Part shown: positions 43,305 to 52,651 of the stretch, piece by piece
Layout of the letters: each line of letters begins with the position of its first letter
Numbering within the stretch: the stretch's first letter is position 1
From: Roseibium marinum
Lineage (GTDB): Bacteria > Pseudomonadota > Alphaproteobacteria > Rhizobiales > Stappiaceae
Length of the DNA: 64,000 bases
Assembly: GCF_002906165.1 (NCBI RefSeq)
Contig: NZ_PPCN01000006.1
Coordinates: 124,001-188,000, forward strand
Reading direction: 5' to 3'
Translations under genes and position numbers: made by a program
The notes under the pieces: generated by a model
Seen by the model: the letters and a program-made list of their open reading frames with translations, nothing else
Told to the model about the DNA's origin: nothing
The model's database searches: none

Positions 43305-44140
43305 CTGAAGCGGTAACGGCCAGGAATTTTCACAGCGTCGCGGAGACCGGCAATCAAAGTGGCGTCGAACTGTCACCGGCCGATGAAATACGCAAGGCCG
43401 GGCGCCTGCTTTCCCCCGCGGCTCTGGAACAGACGCTGCGCACCGCCGGTTTCGACCGCTATCATATCCATCATCCGTTTCACAAGCTGATGAACGCCGG
43501 CGAGCTGACCAGGGCGCAAATGCAGGCCTGGGCGCTCAACCGCTATTGCTATCAGGCCGCTATCCCGAAAAAGGATGCCATTATCCTGTCGCGCTCGGAG
43601 GATCCCGAATTCCGCCGCGAATGGCGCAAGCGCATCGTCGATCACGACGGCGGCGGCGGCGAGGAAAAGGACGGCGGCATCAAGCGCTGGCTGAAACTGG
43701 CCGAGGGGCTCGGTCTCGATACCGGCATGGTGATGTCCCGCAAATACGCCTTGCCCGCGACCCGCTTCGCGGTCCAGGCCTATATCGACCTGGTCTCCCG
43801 TTCGTCCCTCCTGGTTGCCGTCGCCTCGTCCCTGACCGAACTCTTTTCGCCGGTCGCCATTGGCGAGCGGGTTCCCGCAATGCTCGCCCGCTACGACTAC
43901 ATCACCGAAGACACGCTCGCCTATTTCAAGCCGCGCCTGCATCAGGCCCCGCGCGATGCCGAGCACGCGCTCGATCTCGTCACCCTTTGGGCCGATACGC
44001 CGGACAAGCAGGCCGACGCCGTCGAGGCACTCTTCGCCAAGTGCGACATCCTCTGGGCGATGCTCGACGCGCTGCATTTCGCCTATGTGAACCCCGGCAT
44101 GATCGCCCCGGGCGCTTTCCGTCCGGCAGATGCGGAGTGA
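43301..44140 (+). CDS. pqqC: Pyrroloquinoline-quinone synthase PqqC
   Basis: The 279-residue cofactor-free oxidase catalyses the final ring closure and eight-electron oxidation to PQQ. The fold is TenA-like and all-helical. Conserved active-site blocks include YHIHHPFHKLMNAGELT, WALNRYCYQAAIPKKDA and RIVDHDGGGGEEKDGGI. An extra 35 or so residues at the N-terminus precede the usual start region. It overlaps pqqB by 4 bp and pqqD by 11 bp. Confidence 0.97.
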   Translation: MTEAVTARNFHSVAETGNQSGVELSPADEIRKAGRLLSPAALEQTLRTAGFDRYHIHHPFHKLMNAGELTRAQMQAWALNRYCYQAAIPKKDAIILSRSEDPEFRREWRKRIVDHDGGGGEEKDGGIKRWLKLAEGLGLDTGMVMSRKYALPATRFAVQAYIDLVSRSSLLVAVASSLTELFSPVAIGERVPAMLARYDYITEDTLAYFKPRLHQAPRDAEHALDLVTLWADTPDKQADAVEALFAKCDILWAMLDALHFAYVNPGMIAPGAFRPADAE

Positions 44141-44453
44141 GACTTTGACACCTTTTCGAACCCGGGTGGTGATCACATCGGCGAGCCGGCCCCTGGTGCC
44201 GCCTCACGTCCACCTGCGGTTCGACGATCTGAGGGGCAAATGGGTGGTGCTGGCGCCTGAAAAGGTGCTCTGGCCGGATGAGATCGGCGCCGACATTCTC
44301 GGCCGCTGCACGGGTGCGGCCACCGTCTCCGATATCGTCGGCGGCCTTGCCGAAGATTACGATGCGCCGGCCGAGCAGATCGCCCCCGACGTTCTCGCCT
44401 TCCTGCAGGAATGGTGCGACCGCCTCCTGCTCCGCTGCGAGGAGACAAAATGA
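44130..44453 (+). CDS. pqqD: PqqD peptide chaperone
   Basis: The 107-residue RiPP recognition element carries PqqA to PqqE. The PqqD fold is recognised by PHVHLRFDDLRGKWVVLAPEKVLWPDEI (in parts) and the helical C-terminus ILGRCTGAATVSDIVGGLAEDYDAP. The first eight or so residues overlap pqqC and the true start may be slightly later. The pqqE start overlaps its stop as ATGA. Confidence 0.95.
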   Translation: MRSETLTPFRTRVVITSASRPLVPPHVHLRFDDLRGKWVVLAPEKVLWPDEIGADILGRCTGAATVSDIVGGLAEDYDAPAEQIAPDVLAFLQEWCDRLLLRCEETK

Positions 44454-45553
44454 CCGCCCCGACCGCAGGACCCGCAGTCGGCCCGCCGCTTGGCATGCTC
44501 GCGGAACTGACCCACCGCTGCCCGCTGCAATGCGGTTATTGCTCCAATCCGGTCGAACTGCTCAAGGCGAACCGGGAGCTGGACACGCAAGCCTGGCTCG
44601 ACACCTTCGAACAGGCCGCCGATCTCGGCATTCTTCAGGTGCATCTGTCCGGCGGCGAGCCCACCCTGCGCAAGGACCTGGAGCGGCTCATCGCCTGCCT
44701 CGACGCGCGGGGGGTCTACACCAATCTCATCACGGCCGCCGTTACCCTGACCCGGGACCGGCTGGAGGCATTCGCCGAGGCCGGCCTCGCCCATGCGCAG
44801 GTGAGTTTTCAGGGAGCCTGTGCGGAAACGACGGAACGGGTCGGCCACTACAAGAACGCCCACCAGAAGAAGCGTCAGGCGGCGGCCTGGATACGCGAGC
44901 TCGGCCTGCCGCTGACCGTCAATGCGCCGATCCACAAGCTGAACATTCATGAAGTTCCCGACTTCGTCGCCCTTGCCCTGGAGCTTGGCGCCGAGCGGTT
45001 GGAAATCGCCAATGTCCAGTATTACGGATGGGCCTATCTCAACCGCGCCGCTCTCCTGCCGGACTACGACGCGGTCATGCGTCAGGTAGACTACGTGGAA
45101 AAAACGCGCGAGGAGCTGACCGGCGTCCTCAACATAGACTTCGTCACGCCCGATTATTACGCCGATTATCCCAAACCCTGCATGGGCGGCTGGGCCGCGG
45201 ATGCGTTCATGATCACTCCTGACGGCACCGTGCTGCCCTGCCATGCGGCCCAGACGATCACGTCGCTCGCCTTTCACAGGGTCGGCGAGAAACCGCTTCG
45301 CGAGATCTGGGAAAATTCCGAGGCCTTCAACCGCTTTCGCGGCTTCGACTGGATGCCGGAACCCTGCCGCTCCTGCGAAAGAAAAGAGATCGATTTCGGC
45401 GGCTGCCGCTGCCAGGCATTCGCCATGACCGGCGATGCAGCGGCCACCGACCCGACCTGCATCAAATCCCCGCACCACGCCGCTTTACGCGACCTCCCAC
45501 CCGAGGAGCCGATCCGCAGACGCGTGGTCGGAAGGCAGTCTGCGTCCACCTAG
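44450..45553 (+). CDS. pqqE: PqqA peptide cyclase, radical SAM enzyme PqqE
   Basis: The 367-residue radical SAM/SPASM enzyme joins the Glu and Tyr side chains of PqqA. Canonical cluster motif CPLQCGYCSNP, the VHLSGGEPTLRKDLE SAM block, and the C-terminal SPASM cysteines (PEPCRSCERKEIDFGGCRCQ) are present. It starts at the ATG overlapping pqqD. It closes a pqqABCDE operon. No PQQ-dependent dehydrogenase lies within the window. Confidence 0.97.
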   Translation: MTAPTAGPAVGPPLGMLAELTHRCPLQCGYCSNPVELLKANRELDTQAWLDTFEQAADLGILQVHLSGGEPTLRKDLERLIACLDARGVYTNLITAAVTLTRDRLEAFAEAGLAHAQVSFQGACAETTERVGHYKNAHQKKRQAAAWIRELGLPLTVNAPIHKLNIHEVPDFVALALELGAERLEIANVQYYGWAYLNRAALLPDYDAVMRQVDYVEKTREELTGVLNIDFVTPDYYADYPKPCMGGWAADAFMITPDGTVLPCHAAQTITSLAFHRVGEKPLREIWENSEAFNRFRGFDWMPEPCRSCERKEIDFGGCRCQAFAMTGDAAATDPTCIKSPHHAALRDLPPEEPIRRRVVGRQSAST

Positions 45554-45699
45554 AGCATTTCGTAAATGCCTGCCCTCTCCGTACCGGAAAAATGGGGGAG
45601 AGTTCGCGGCGGCATTGCGCAAAGGTGGAAACCCGGCGTGCACTTTCTCTATACTGCATCGGGGCTGCATCCGGTTTCGTCCAGGGAGTCTGCAATCCA

Positions 45700-46440
45700 A
45701 TGTCCACACCGTTCGACGGGTCTTTCCAGGATTTCCTGGCAACCACGCCCGATGCGCGCTTTACCGCCTGGCTGGCCGCAAGAGCGGAACCCTACTGGTC
45801 CGAGGCAACGAACCATGTCTTTACACGGGCGATCGGCGACGGGTCGATGCCGGAGGCCGCCTATGCGCGTTATCTGATCGAGGACTACACCTTCATCACC
45901 GATCTGGCCTCGACGCTCGGCTACCTGGTCGCCAAGGCGCCCTCCATGCAATCCAAATCCCGGCTCTCCGCCTTTCTCGCGCTGCTGACGTCGGAGGAAA
46001 ACGACTATTTCTTCCGCTCTTTCAAAGCTCTCGGCGTTGCACCTGAAATCTATGAGACCGCCGCACAGGGCCCGGTCACACGCGCCTTTGCCGACCTTTT
46101 GCTGACGGCATCCGGCAAGGGCATCTACGCGGAAGGCCTCACCTGCCTGCTCTGCGCCGAATGGTGTTATCTCACCTGGGGCCGCCGCGAAGCTCAAAAA
46201 CCGCGCCCGGGAGCATTCTACCTCGCGGAATGGATCGATCTTCATGCAGTCCAGGGTTTTGAAGACTTTGTCAGCTGGATCCAGGAGGAAATGAACCGGA
46301 TCGCACCGGTTCTTCCCAACGAAACCCAGGAAAAACTGGCTCAGCTCTTCCGCCATATGAGCGCGCTGGAAGCCGCGTTTTTTGAATCCGCCTTCAGGGG
46401 AACCGCAGCGCCTCTCCCCAATGAATTTCAGCGGCCTTGA
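45700..46440 (+). CDS. TenA-family protein
   Basis: The 246-residue all-helical protein is of the TenA/thiaminase II family: AEPYWSEATNHVFTRAIGDGSM, YARYLIEDYTFITDLAS and SGKGIYAEGLTCLLCAEWCYLTWG, which carries the conserved Cys and Glu region. TenA proteins hydrolyse thiamine breakdown products. It lies 146 bp after pqqE on the same strand. PqqC shares the fold, so an auxiliary role in PQQ synthesis cannot be ruled out, though salvage of a thiamine-like compound is the default. A longer frame upstream to 45592 lacks a better start. Confidence 0.85.
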   Translation: MSTPFDGSFQDFLATTPDARFTAWLAARAEPYWSEATNHVFTRAIGDGSMPEAAYARYLIEDYTFITDLASTLGYLVAKAPSMQSKSRLSAFLALLTSEENDYFFRSFKALGVAPEIYETAAQGPVTRAFADLLLTASGKGIYAEGLTCLLCAEWCYLTWGRREAQKPRPGAFYLAEWIDLHAVQGFEDFVSWIQEEMNRIAPVLPNETQEKLAQLFRHMSALEAAFFESAFRGTAAPLPNEFQRP

Positions 46441-46562
46441 CCCGCATTTCTCAAATCCGCATGCGTGCACCGGAGCCAGCGTCTCCGAAGCATCGGTCTT
46501 GAGAATACCCGGACCAATCGAAATTCAGGTTTCACTCAAATCCGGCTTCCTTGGCAGGTCGG

Positions 46563-47231
46563 TCACCCCAAGTTCGCTTCCGGCCGCACCGGTTCGAATT
46601 TTCCCGTTTCGGGATCCATCACCCTGAACTCGCCCGACCCGATGTCGAACCAGGCCCCGTGCAATTCCAGAACGCCCTGCTGCACCGCCTGCTCGATGAA
46701 GGGAAAGGTCAGCAGGTTTTTCAGCGACTGGCGGATCCCGGCATATTCCATCGCGAGCTGCGGATCGTCCGCCTTGTCGATCGGCATGCAGGCCATGGCG
46801 ATCGCCGCCGGCTCAAGAAGCTTGATCCAGCGGCCGATGAACTTGCCGGTCGCCAACGGCGCATTGGCGTTTTCGCGGAAGGCCTTCACCCCGCCGCACT
46901 GGCCGTGGCCCATCACGACGATATGCTTGACCTTGAGCCCCTCGACGGCGAATTCTATTGCCGCGCTGGTGCCGTGCTGGCCTTCCGTGTCCTCGTAGGG
47001 CGGCACCAGATTGGCGACATTGCGGACGACGAACAGTTCCCCCGGACCGACATTGAAGATGCCTTCCGGCGTCACGCGGCTGTCGCAGCAGGAAACCACC
47101 ATCACTTCGGGCGTCTGGCCGTAAACCGCGAGACGCTCATGCGTTTCCTTGTAACGGACGAAGCCCTTGCCCAGATAGCGGCCGTAGCCTTCCAAGAGAT
47201 GTGCCGGAAATTTCAAGATGCCTGTCTCCAT
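46563..47231 (-). CDS. Beta-carbonic anhydrase
   Basis: The 222-residue zinc enzyme interconverts CO2 and bicarbonate in the cytoplasm. Zinc ligands and the Asp-Arg dyad are seen in VVSCCDSRVTPEG and in VVMGHGQCGGVKAF. Also present is the RNVANLVPPYE block. Length is typical. It stands alone, convergent with the TenA-like gene. Confidence 0.95.
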   Translation of the reverse strand: METGILKFPAHLLEGYGRYLGKGFVRYKETHERLAVYGQTPEVMVVSCCDSRVTPEGIFNVGPGELFVVRNVANLVPPYEDTEGQHGTSAAIEFAVEGLKVKHIVVMGHGQCGGVKAFRENANAPLATGKFIGRWIKLLEPAAIAMACMPIDKADDPQLAMEYAGIRQSLKNLLTFPFIEQAVQQGVLELHGAWFDIGSGEFRVMDPETGKFEPVRPEANLG

Positions 47232-47362
47232 TCGCGCCGAAGATCCCCCGCGCTAGCCCGGGATCTTCCTGACGGCCATAGATAAGGGTTAGCACCCTGC
47301 GCGCCAAGGACTTTCGGAGACGGAAAACCGGCTGTGCGAAGTGACGCAATACCACCCATAAG

Positions 47363-47740
47363 TCAGGTGGCCACATTTATCTCGTGCGGCGCTTCATCTT
47401 CGCCGTGGTCTTCATAGGCGTGACGGACATTGCCTGCCGGAAGCCGGTCGACCGGACCGCGAAGCGGATTCACAGGCCCGTGGTCTATGCCGGGCTCAAG
47501 CACCTGCAAGGCTGTTGCCCGGTAGGCGGCAACACCGTCCAGCGTGTGGTTCACTGTGTGATGTGAGTCGATGAGAACAGCCGGACTGTCATCGGACTGT
47601 CCGGTATCGGGTTCCTGGCGCTCTGCGGAGTCACTCTTTTTTCTGCGCTCGTGGCCGGTTCCCTCACCGTCCCGATCCGCTGGATACTCTGTCGCATGCG
47701 CCACGACTTGGGCCGAGAGCGGCCTTTCGATCGTCGCCAT
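47363..47740 (-). CDS. Hydrophilic orphan protein, unknown function
   Basis: The product has 125 residues, highly charged, with runs such as GTGHERRKKSDSAERQEPD, and no membrane segment. AGGAGG sits exactly 5 nt before the ATG at 47740, one of the best ribosome-binding sites in the window, which argues for real expression. The C-terminal half (VNHTLDGVAAYRATALQVLE) looks more structured. No family recognised. A perfect 14-bp inverted repeat lies about 60 bp upstream. Confidence 0.55.
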   Translation of the reverse strand: MATIERPLSAQVVAHATEYPADRDGEGTGHERRKKSDSAERQEPDTGQSDDSPAVLIDSHHTVNHTLDGVAAYRATALQVLEPGIDHGPVNPLRGPVDRLPAGNVRHAYEDHGEDEAPHEINVAT

Positions 47741-47798
47741 TCCGGCCTCCTGGCCTTCACAGAATTGCCGCCTTCTGGCGGAACCCTTCCAGTCTCTC

Positions 47799-47841
47799 AA
47801 CAAAGGGTTAACAAAGCTTTACAGAAGGTTAACCCTTTGTT
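47799..47841. repeat. Perfect 14-bp inverted repeat
   Basis: AACAAAGGGTTAAC and GTTAACCCTTTGTT flank a 15-bp spacer. It lies upstream of the hydrophilic orphan gene and beyond the 3' end of ecm, and could be an operator, a terminator stem or both. Confidence 0.6.
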
Positions 47842-47988
47842 TTGGGGAAGAAAAAACCGCGCCGGATCAGGAAAGCGGTCGGGCGGAGACAGCAGATGCA
47901 TAAGGTTGCGGAAGCAAACCAGGAGCGCGATACGTTCTCAAAGCTGTTCCGGAGATCCGAACAAGTGCTTTGAGGTCAGGTCTGTACC

Positions 47989-49986
47989 TTAGGCCGCTTG
48001 CTCGGCTTTGCTTCCGACGATCCTCACCACGTCCGCCATGATATCGGTAAGCTGGAAATCCTTCGGCGTATACACCGCCGCGACGCCCATCGCCTTCAGC
48101 CGGCCGGCATCTTCATCGGGAATAATGCCGCCGACGACGACCGGGATATCGTTCGCGCCGGCCGCCCGCAGACGGTCCATCACGTCGCCCACAAGCGCCA
48201 GATGCGAGCCGGACAGGATGGACAGCCCGATGACGTGCACATCCTCCTCCACCGCCGCGTTGACGATCTGCGCAGGCGTCAGGCGGATGCCTTCATAGAC
48301 GACCTCCATACCGCAGTCGCGCGCCCTGACGGCGATCTGCTCCGCACCGTTGGAATGCCCGTCGAGACCGGGTTTGCCGACCAGGAATTTCAACCGCCGG
48401 CCCAACCTGCCGCTGACCGCTTCAACCTCGCTGCGAACCGCCGCCAGATCGCCCGCATCGTTGCGCACCGCCTGTCCGACGCCCGTGGGAGCTCGGTATT
48501 CGCCGAAGACCTCGCGCAGGACGCGGCCCCATTCGCCGGTGGTGACCCCGGCCTTCGCCGCCGCGATGGACGGTTCCATGATATTGCGGCCTTCCCGCGC
48601 GGCGCTTTCCAGCCCGGTGAGCGCTGCCGCGACCGCCGTTGCATCGCGCGCTTGCCGCCAGGCCTTGAGCTTGCCGACCGCTTCTTCTTCCACGTGTTCC
48701 GCCACGGTCAGGATCGCGCCGTCCTCTCCGCCGGAAAGCGGCGAAGGCTCGCTATCGGTCCATCGGTTGACGCCGACGACGACCTGCTCTCCGGCTTCGA
48801 TAGCAGCCAGCCGCGCCGAATTGGCTTCCACGAGCTGGCGCTTCATGTAGCTGGAATCGACGGCCGCGACGGCGCCTCCCATGGCGTCTATCCGGCCGAG
48901 TTCCTCGCGCGCCTCCGCCTTGAGGGCCTCGACCTTTCTGGTGATTTCCGAAGAGCCCTCGAAAATATCGCCGTATTCCAGAAGATCGGTCTCATAGGCG
49001 ACGATCTGCTGCATCCTCAGCGACCACTGCTGATCGAACGGCCGGGGCAGGCCCAGCGCCTCGTTCCAGGCCGGCAATTGCACGGCGCGGGCGCGGGCGT
49101 TCCTGGATAGCACCACGGCGAGCATTTCGATCAGGATACGGTAGACATTGTTTTCCGGCTGCTGTTCGGTCAGACCCAGCGAATTCACCTGAACCCCGTA
49201 GCGGAAACGGCGATAGCGCTCGTCCTCGACGCCGTAGCGCTCCTGGCAGATCTCGTCCCACAATTCGGTGAAGGCGCGCATCTTGCACAGCTCGGTGATG
49301 AAACGCATGCCCGCATTGACGAAGAACGAAATCCGCCCCACCGCCTTCGGGAAATCCTCTTCCGGAATGGCGCCGCTCGCCTTCATGGAATCCAGGATGG
49401 CGACCGCTGTCGCCAGCGCGAAGGACAACTCCTGCACCGGTGTCGCGCCCGCTTCCTGCAAGTGGTAGGAGCAGACATTCATCGGATTCCATTTCGGCAT
49501 GTTGGAATAGGTCCAGGCGATCACGTCCGTCGTCAGCCGCAGGGACGGCGCGGGCGGGAACACATAGGTGCCGCGAGACAGATATTCCTTGATGATGTCG
49601 TTCTGGGTCGTGCCGGAAAGCAGTTTGCGGTCGGCGCCCTGCTCGTCCGCCGCGGCGATGTACAGCGATAGCAGCCAGGGCGCGGTCGCATTGATCGTCA
49701 TGGACGTGTTCATGCGCTCCAGCGGGATCTCGTGAAACAGGGCGCGCATGTCGCCCAGATGCGCCACCGGCACGCCGACCTTGCCCACTTCGCCGCGCGC
49801 CAGAAGATCGTCCGGATCGTAACCGGTCTGCGTCGGCAGGTCGAAAGCCACCGACAGGCCGGTCTGACCCTTGGCAAGATTACCACGGTAGAGCTTGTTC
49901 GATTCAGCGGCGGTCGAATGGCCCGCATAGGTCCTGAAAATCCAGGGACGGTCCCGTCCCGTACCGCTGCCACCTTCTGAACTCAT
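47989..49986 (-). CDS. ecm: Ethylmalonyl-CoA mutase
   Basis: This 665-residue B12-dependent mutase converts (2R)-ethylmalonyl-CoA to (2S)-methylsuccinyl-CoA in the ethylmalonyl-CoA pathway. The N-terminal CoA-binding barrel has RTYAGHSTAAESNKLYR and LPTQTGYDPDDLLARGEVGKVGVP (in parts). The C-terminal cobalamin domain carries KPGLDGHSNGAEQIA (DxHxxG), then GLSILSGSHL and VVVGGIIP. The presence of ccr divergent from it separates Ecm from methylmalonyl-CoA mutase. No cobalamin riboswitch is seen upstream. Confidence 0.95.
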   Translation of the reverse strand: MSSEGGSGTGRDRPWIFRTYAGHSTAAESNKLYRGNLAKGQTGLSVAFDLPTQTGYDPDDLLARGEVGKVGVPVAHLGDMRALFHEIPLERMNTSMTINATAPWLLSLYIAAADEQGADRKLLSGTTQNDIIKEYLSRGTYVFPPAPSLRLTTDVIAWTYSNMPKWNPMNVCSYHLQEAGATPVQELSFALATAVAILDSMKASGAIPEEDFPKAVGRISFFVNAGMRFITELCKMRAFTELWDEICQERYGVEDERYRRFRYGVQVNSLGLTEQQPENNVYRILIEMLAVVLSRNARARAVQLPAWNEALGLPRPFDQQWSLRMQQIVAYETDLLEYGDIFEGSSEITRKVEALKAEAREELGRIDAMGGAVAAVDSSYMKRQLVEANSARLAAIEAGEQVVVGVNRWTDSEPSPLSGGEDGAILTVAEHVEEEAVGKLKAWRQARDATAVAAALTGLESAAREGRNIMEPSIAAAKAGVTTGEWGRVLREVFGEYRAPTGVGQAVRNDAGDLAAVRSEVEAVSGRLGRRLKFLVGKPGLDGHSNGAEQIAVRARDCGMEVVYEGIRLTPAQIVNAAVEEDVHVIGLSILSGSHLALVGDVMDRLRAAGANDIPVVVGGIIPDEDAGRLKAMGVAAVYTPKDFQLTDIMADVVRIVGSKAEQAA

Positions 49987-50274
49987 GCCGCTCCTCCTCC
50001 TAAGGCCTTCTGCGGCCTGTTTTTTTGTGTTTCAGCGCACCCTTTGAGCCGGTTCCTCACCTTCAGGCGAAAGTGTGCCGGAGTTTGCACAACTGCGAAA
50101 CCCCTAATGTGCAATGCAAAATATGCTTGGAGTCAAAACGCAAGTTAAGCAATAGTCGTATAGAGTGTAGAGCTATTTTGAACAATAGTTGCGCAAAACC
50201 GGGTTCAAGCCCGGCAGAGCCTTGTGCACTTGCGAAGGAGTGCGGCCGACAACAGCCCTGGGAGGGGGAGCAGA
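49987..50274. promoter_or_regulatory. Divergent ecm/ccr control region
   Basis: The 288-bp gap holds repeated TTGC/GCAA-type half-sites: TTTGCACAACTGCGAAA (50084-50100), GTGCAATGCAAAA (about 50109-50121), GTTGCGCAAAA (about 50189-50199) and GTGCACTTGCGAA (about 50224-50236). RamB-type regulators of this pathway bind TTTGCAAA-like sites in relatives, so these are candidate sites. A CCGGG-TTCAAG-CCCGG stem occurs in the ccr leader. Confidence 0.35.
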
Positions 50275-51570
50275 ATGACAGCAGCAGCCGGAACCAATGA
50301 CAACCGAACACGTGAGGACGCTCCGGTGAAAGACCTTTATGAAATCGGTGAGATCCCGCCTCTCGGCCACGTTCCGAAGAACATGTATGCCTGGGCCATC
50401 CGGCGCGAGCGTCACGGCCCGCCGGAACAGGCCATGCAGCTCGAGGTCGTGCCGACCTGGGAGCTCGACAGCCACGAGGTTCTGGTTCTCGTGATGGCCG
50501 CCGGCGTCAACTACAACGGCATCTGGGCCGGTCTCGGTGAGCCGATCAGCCCGTTCGACGGCCATGGCGCGCCCTATCACATCGCCGGATCGGACGCCGC
50601 CGGCATCGTCTGGGCGGTCGGCGACCGGGTCAAGCGCTGGAAGGTCGGCGACGAGGTCGTCGTGCACTGCAATCAGGACGACGGCGACGACGAGGAATGC
50701 AACGGCGGCGACCCGATGTTCTCCACGTCCCAGCGCATCTGGGGCTACGAGACGCCGGACGGTTCCTTCTCGCAGTTCACCCGCGTGCAGGCCCAGCAGC
50801 TCATGCCGCGGCCGAAGCACCTGACCTGGGAGGAAAGCGCCTGCTACACGCTGACGCTCGCCACCGCCTACCGCATGCTGTTCGGCCATCACCCGCATGA
50901 GCTGAAACCGGGCCAGAACGTTCTGGTCTGGGGGGCTTCCGGAGGTCTGGGCTCCTACGCCATCCAGCTCATCACCGCCGCCGGCGCCAATGCCGTCGGC
51001 GTGATTTCCGACGAGGACAAGCGCCAGTTCGTCCTCGATCTTGGCGCCAAGGGCGTGATCAATCGCAAGGACTTCAACTGCTGGGGTCAGCTTCCGAAGG
51101 TCAATTCCACCGAATATGCCGAATGGTTCAAGGAAGTCCGCAAGTTCGGCAAGGCGATCTGGGACATCACCGGCAAGGGCAACAATGTCGACATCGTCTT
51201 CGAGCATCCAGGCGAGGCGACGTTCCCGGTCTCGACCTTCATCTGCAAGAAGGGCGGCATGGTCGTGATCTGCGCGGGCACTTCCGGTTTCAACTGCACC
51301 TTCGACGTCCGCTACATGTGGATGCACCAGAAGCGGCTGCAAGGCTCCCATTTCGCCCATTTGAAGCAGGCTTCGGCCGCCAACAAGCTGATGATCGAGC
51401 GGCGGATCGACCCTTACATGTCCGAAGTCTTCCCCTGGGACCAGATCCCCAAGGCGCATACCAAGATGTGGAAGAACGAACATGCGCCGGGCAACATGTC
51501 TGTCCTGGTCTGCGCGCCGACCACCGGCCTGCGCACCTTCGAGGATGTCATGGAGGCCGCCAACCGTTGA
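50275..51570 (+). CDS. ccr: Crotonyl-CoA carboxylase/reductase
   Basis: The 431-residue MDR-family enzyme reduces and carboxylates crotonyl-CoA to ethylmalonyl-CoA with NADPH, the key step of the ethylmalonyl-CoA pathway. Motifs are AAGVNYNGIWAGLGEPISPFD, the acidic DDGDDEECNGGDPMFS loop, NADPH loop VWGASGGLGSYAIQL and VFEHPGEATFP. GGGGGAG lies 4-5 nt before ATG 50275. A perfect-stem terminator follows. It is divergent from ecm. Confidence 0.97.
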   Translation: MTAAAGTNDNRTREDAPVKDLYEIGEIPPLGHVPKNMYAWAIRRERHGPPEQAMQLEVVPTWELDSHEVLVLVMAAGVNYNGIWAGLGEPISPFDGHGAPYHIAGSDAAGIVWAVGDRVKRWKVGDEVVVHCNQDDGDDEECNGGDPMFSTSQRIWGYETPDGSFSQFTRVQAQQLMPRPKHLTWEESACYTLTLATAYRMLFGHHPHELKPGQNVLVWGASGGLGSYAIQLITAAGANAVGVISDEDKRQFVLDLGAKGVINRKDFNCWGQLPKVNSTEYAEWFKEVRKFGKAIWDITGKGNNVDIVFEHPGEATFPVSTFICKKGGMVVICAGTSGFNCTFDVRYMWMHQKRLQGSHFAHLKQASAANKLMIERRIDPYMSEVFPWDQIPKAHTKMWKNEHAPGNMSVLVCAPTTGLRTFEDVMEAANR

Positions 51571-51638
51571 CCCCGGGGATAGTCCCCTCATTGCGGTAAC
51601 GGATGCTCAAAAGCTCCCGAAAGGCTGTCCTGCAGCCG

Positions 51639-51670
51639 GACCAGCCCGCTCCGGCGGGCTGGTCATTTGT
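51639..51670 (+). terminator. Rho-independent terminator of ccr
   Basis: GACCAGCCCGC and GCGGGCTGGTC pair over 11 bp with a TCCG loop, followed by ATTTGTTTG. Confidence 0.8.
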
Positions 51671-51722
51671 TTGAAAGGTCCCGCCCCGGCGCTCTTGAGC
51701 CGGTGAAGGACGGCATTTGCGG

Positions 51723-52397
51723 CTAATTCGCGTAGCCGACCCAGCCCTTGAACGTGAAAGCGCAATAGAACAGTTCGACGTCGGAAAAGCCCGCCTCGCG
51801 CAGCAGGGCGGCGTCCTCTTCAGGCGGGAGAACCGGCAACCGCTCCTTCATGGCCGCGATGCCGTTTTCGCTCTGCATGCCGGGCATGCCCGATGCCGCC
51901 GCGAAGGCCGCATAGCGGGCGAGCCACCTGTCCTTGCCCGCAGCATCGTTGGGAAAACTATGATGCGCGGCAACGAAGGCCGCGCCGGGCTTCAGGCGGC
52001 GGTGTATCTCGCGCAGTGTCCGCAAACGCTCTTCCTCAGGCAGGAAATGAAGGGTGAGAAGACAGACCGCACCGTCGAAGGGATCTTCCGGCGCGTTTTC
52101 GATATATCCGTTCAGAAGCTGCACCCGCGCAGCAAGGGTCCCGAGTTCGGTCCGCGCCTGATCCAGCATTTCCGTCGATGGATCCACACCGCAAAAACGC
52201 CAATTCGGATACATCCCTGCGAAGGCTTTCAGTTCGAGCCCGCCACCGGCGCCCAGAACCAGGATGCGTGCCTCTTCGGGAGACCGTTCGGCCAATAAAA
52301 GCGCCGTCATCCGATGCAGATCCGTGAGGCCCGGCACGAGCCGCGCCGTCCGTTGCGCATATCCTGACACCGAGACGGGGTTCGAAAATGACGTCAT
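51723..52397 (-). CDS. Class I SAM-dependent methyltransferase
   Basis: The 224-residue protein starts at the ATG of MTSFSNPVSV, with GGGGAAA upstream. The SAM loop is RILVLGAGGGLELKAF, followed by FCGVDPSTEMLDQAR and the acidic FDGAVCLLTLHFLP strand. The fold is of the methyltransferase 11/25 type. The substrate is unknown. It stands alone and is divergent from the CAP-domain gene. Confidence 0.85.
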   Translation of the reverse strand: MTSFSNPVSVSGYAQRTARLVPGLTDLHRMTALLLAERSPEEARILVLGAGGGLELKAFAGMYPNWRFCGVDPSTEMLDQARTELGTLAARVQLLNGYIENAPEDPFDGAVCLLTLHFLPEEERLRTLREIHRRLKPGAAFVAAHHSFPNDAAGKDRWLARYAAFAAASGMPGMQSENGIAAMKERLPVLPPEEDAALLREAGFSDVELFYCAFTFKGWVGYAN

Positions 52398-52651
52398 GGA
52401 GGTTTCCCCTGGCCGCCCTGATTGGGTCAGTTGCACAAGTGCCGCGAAAGAATGTCGTCGCACATCACGTTACTTTATATGTTACGAATCTTTTCCCCGA
52501 TCAAGGATCGCCGGAGATTTTTTCGAAAGACGATACACCGGGGGCTTGATCGCCACTTTCACCGGATCGCCGCAATTCTGCTTACTTGTCGTCCCATCAC
52601 CTTTCCGGCGGGGCGAATCATGTCCCTGATAAAAGCGGGAAATTCCAGACC

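Noticed and set aside
49987-50274. Cobalamin riboswitch for ecm
   Set aside because: No B12-box-like sequence or matching stem order was found in the leader.
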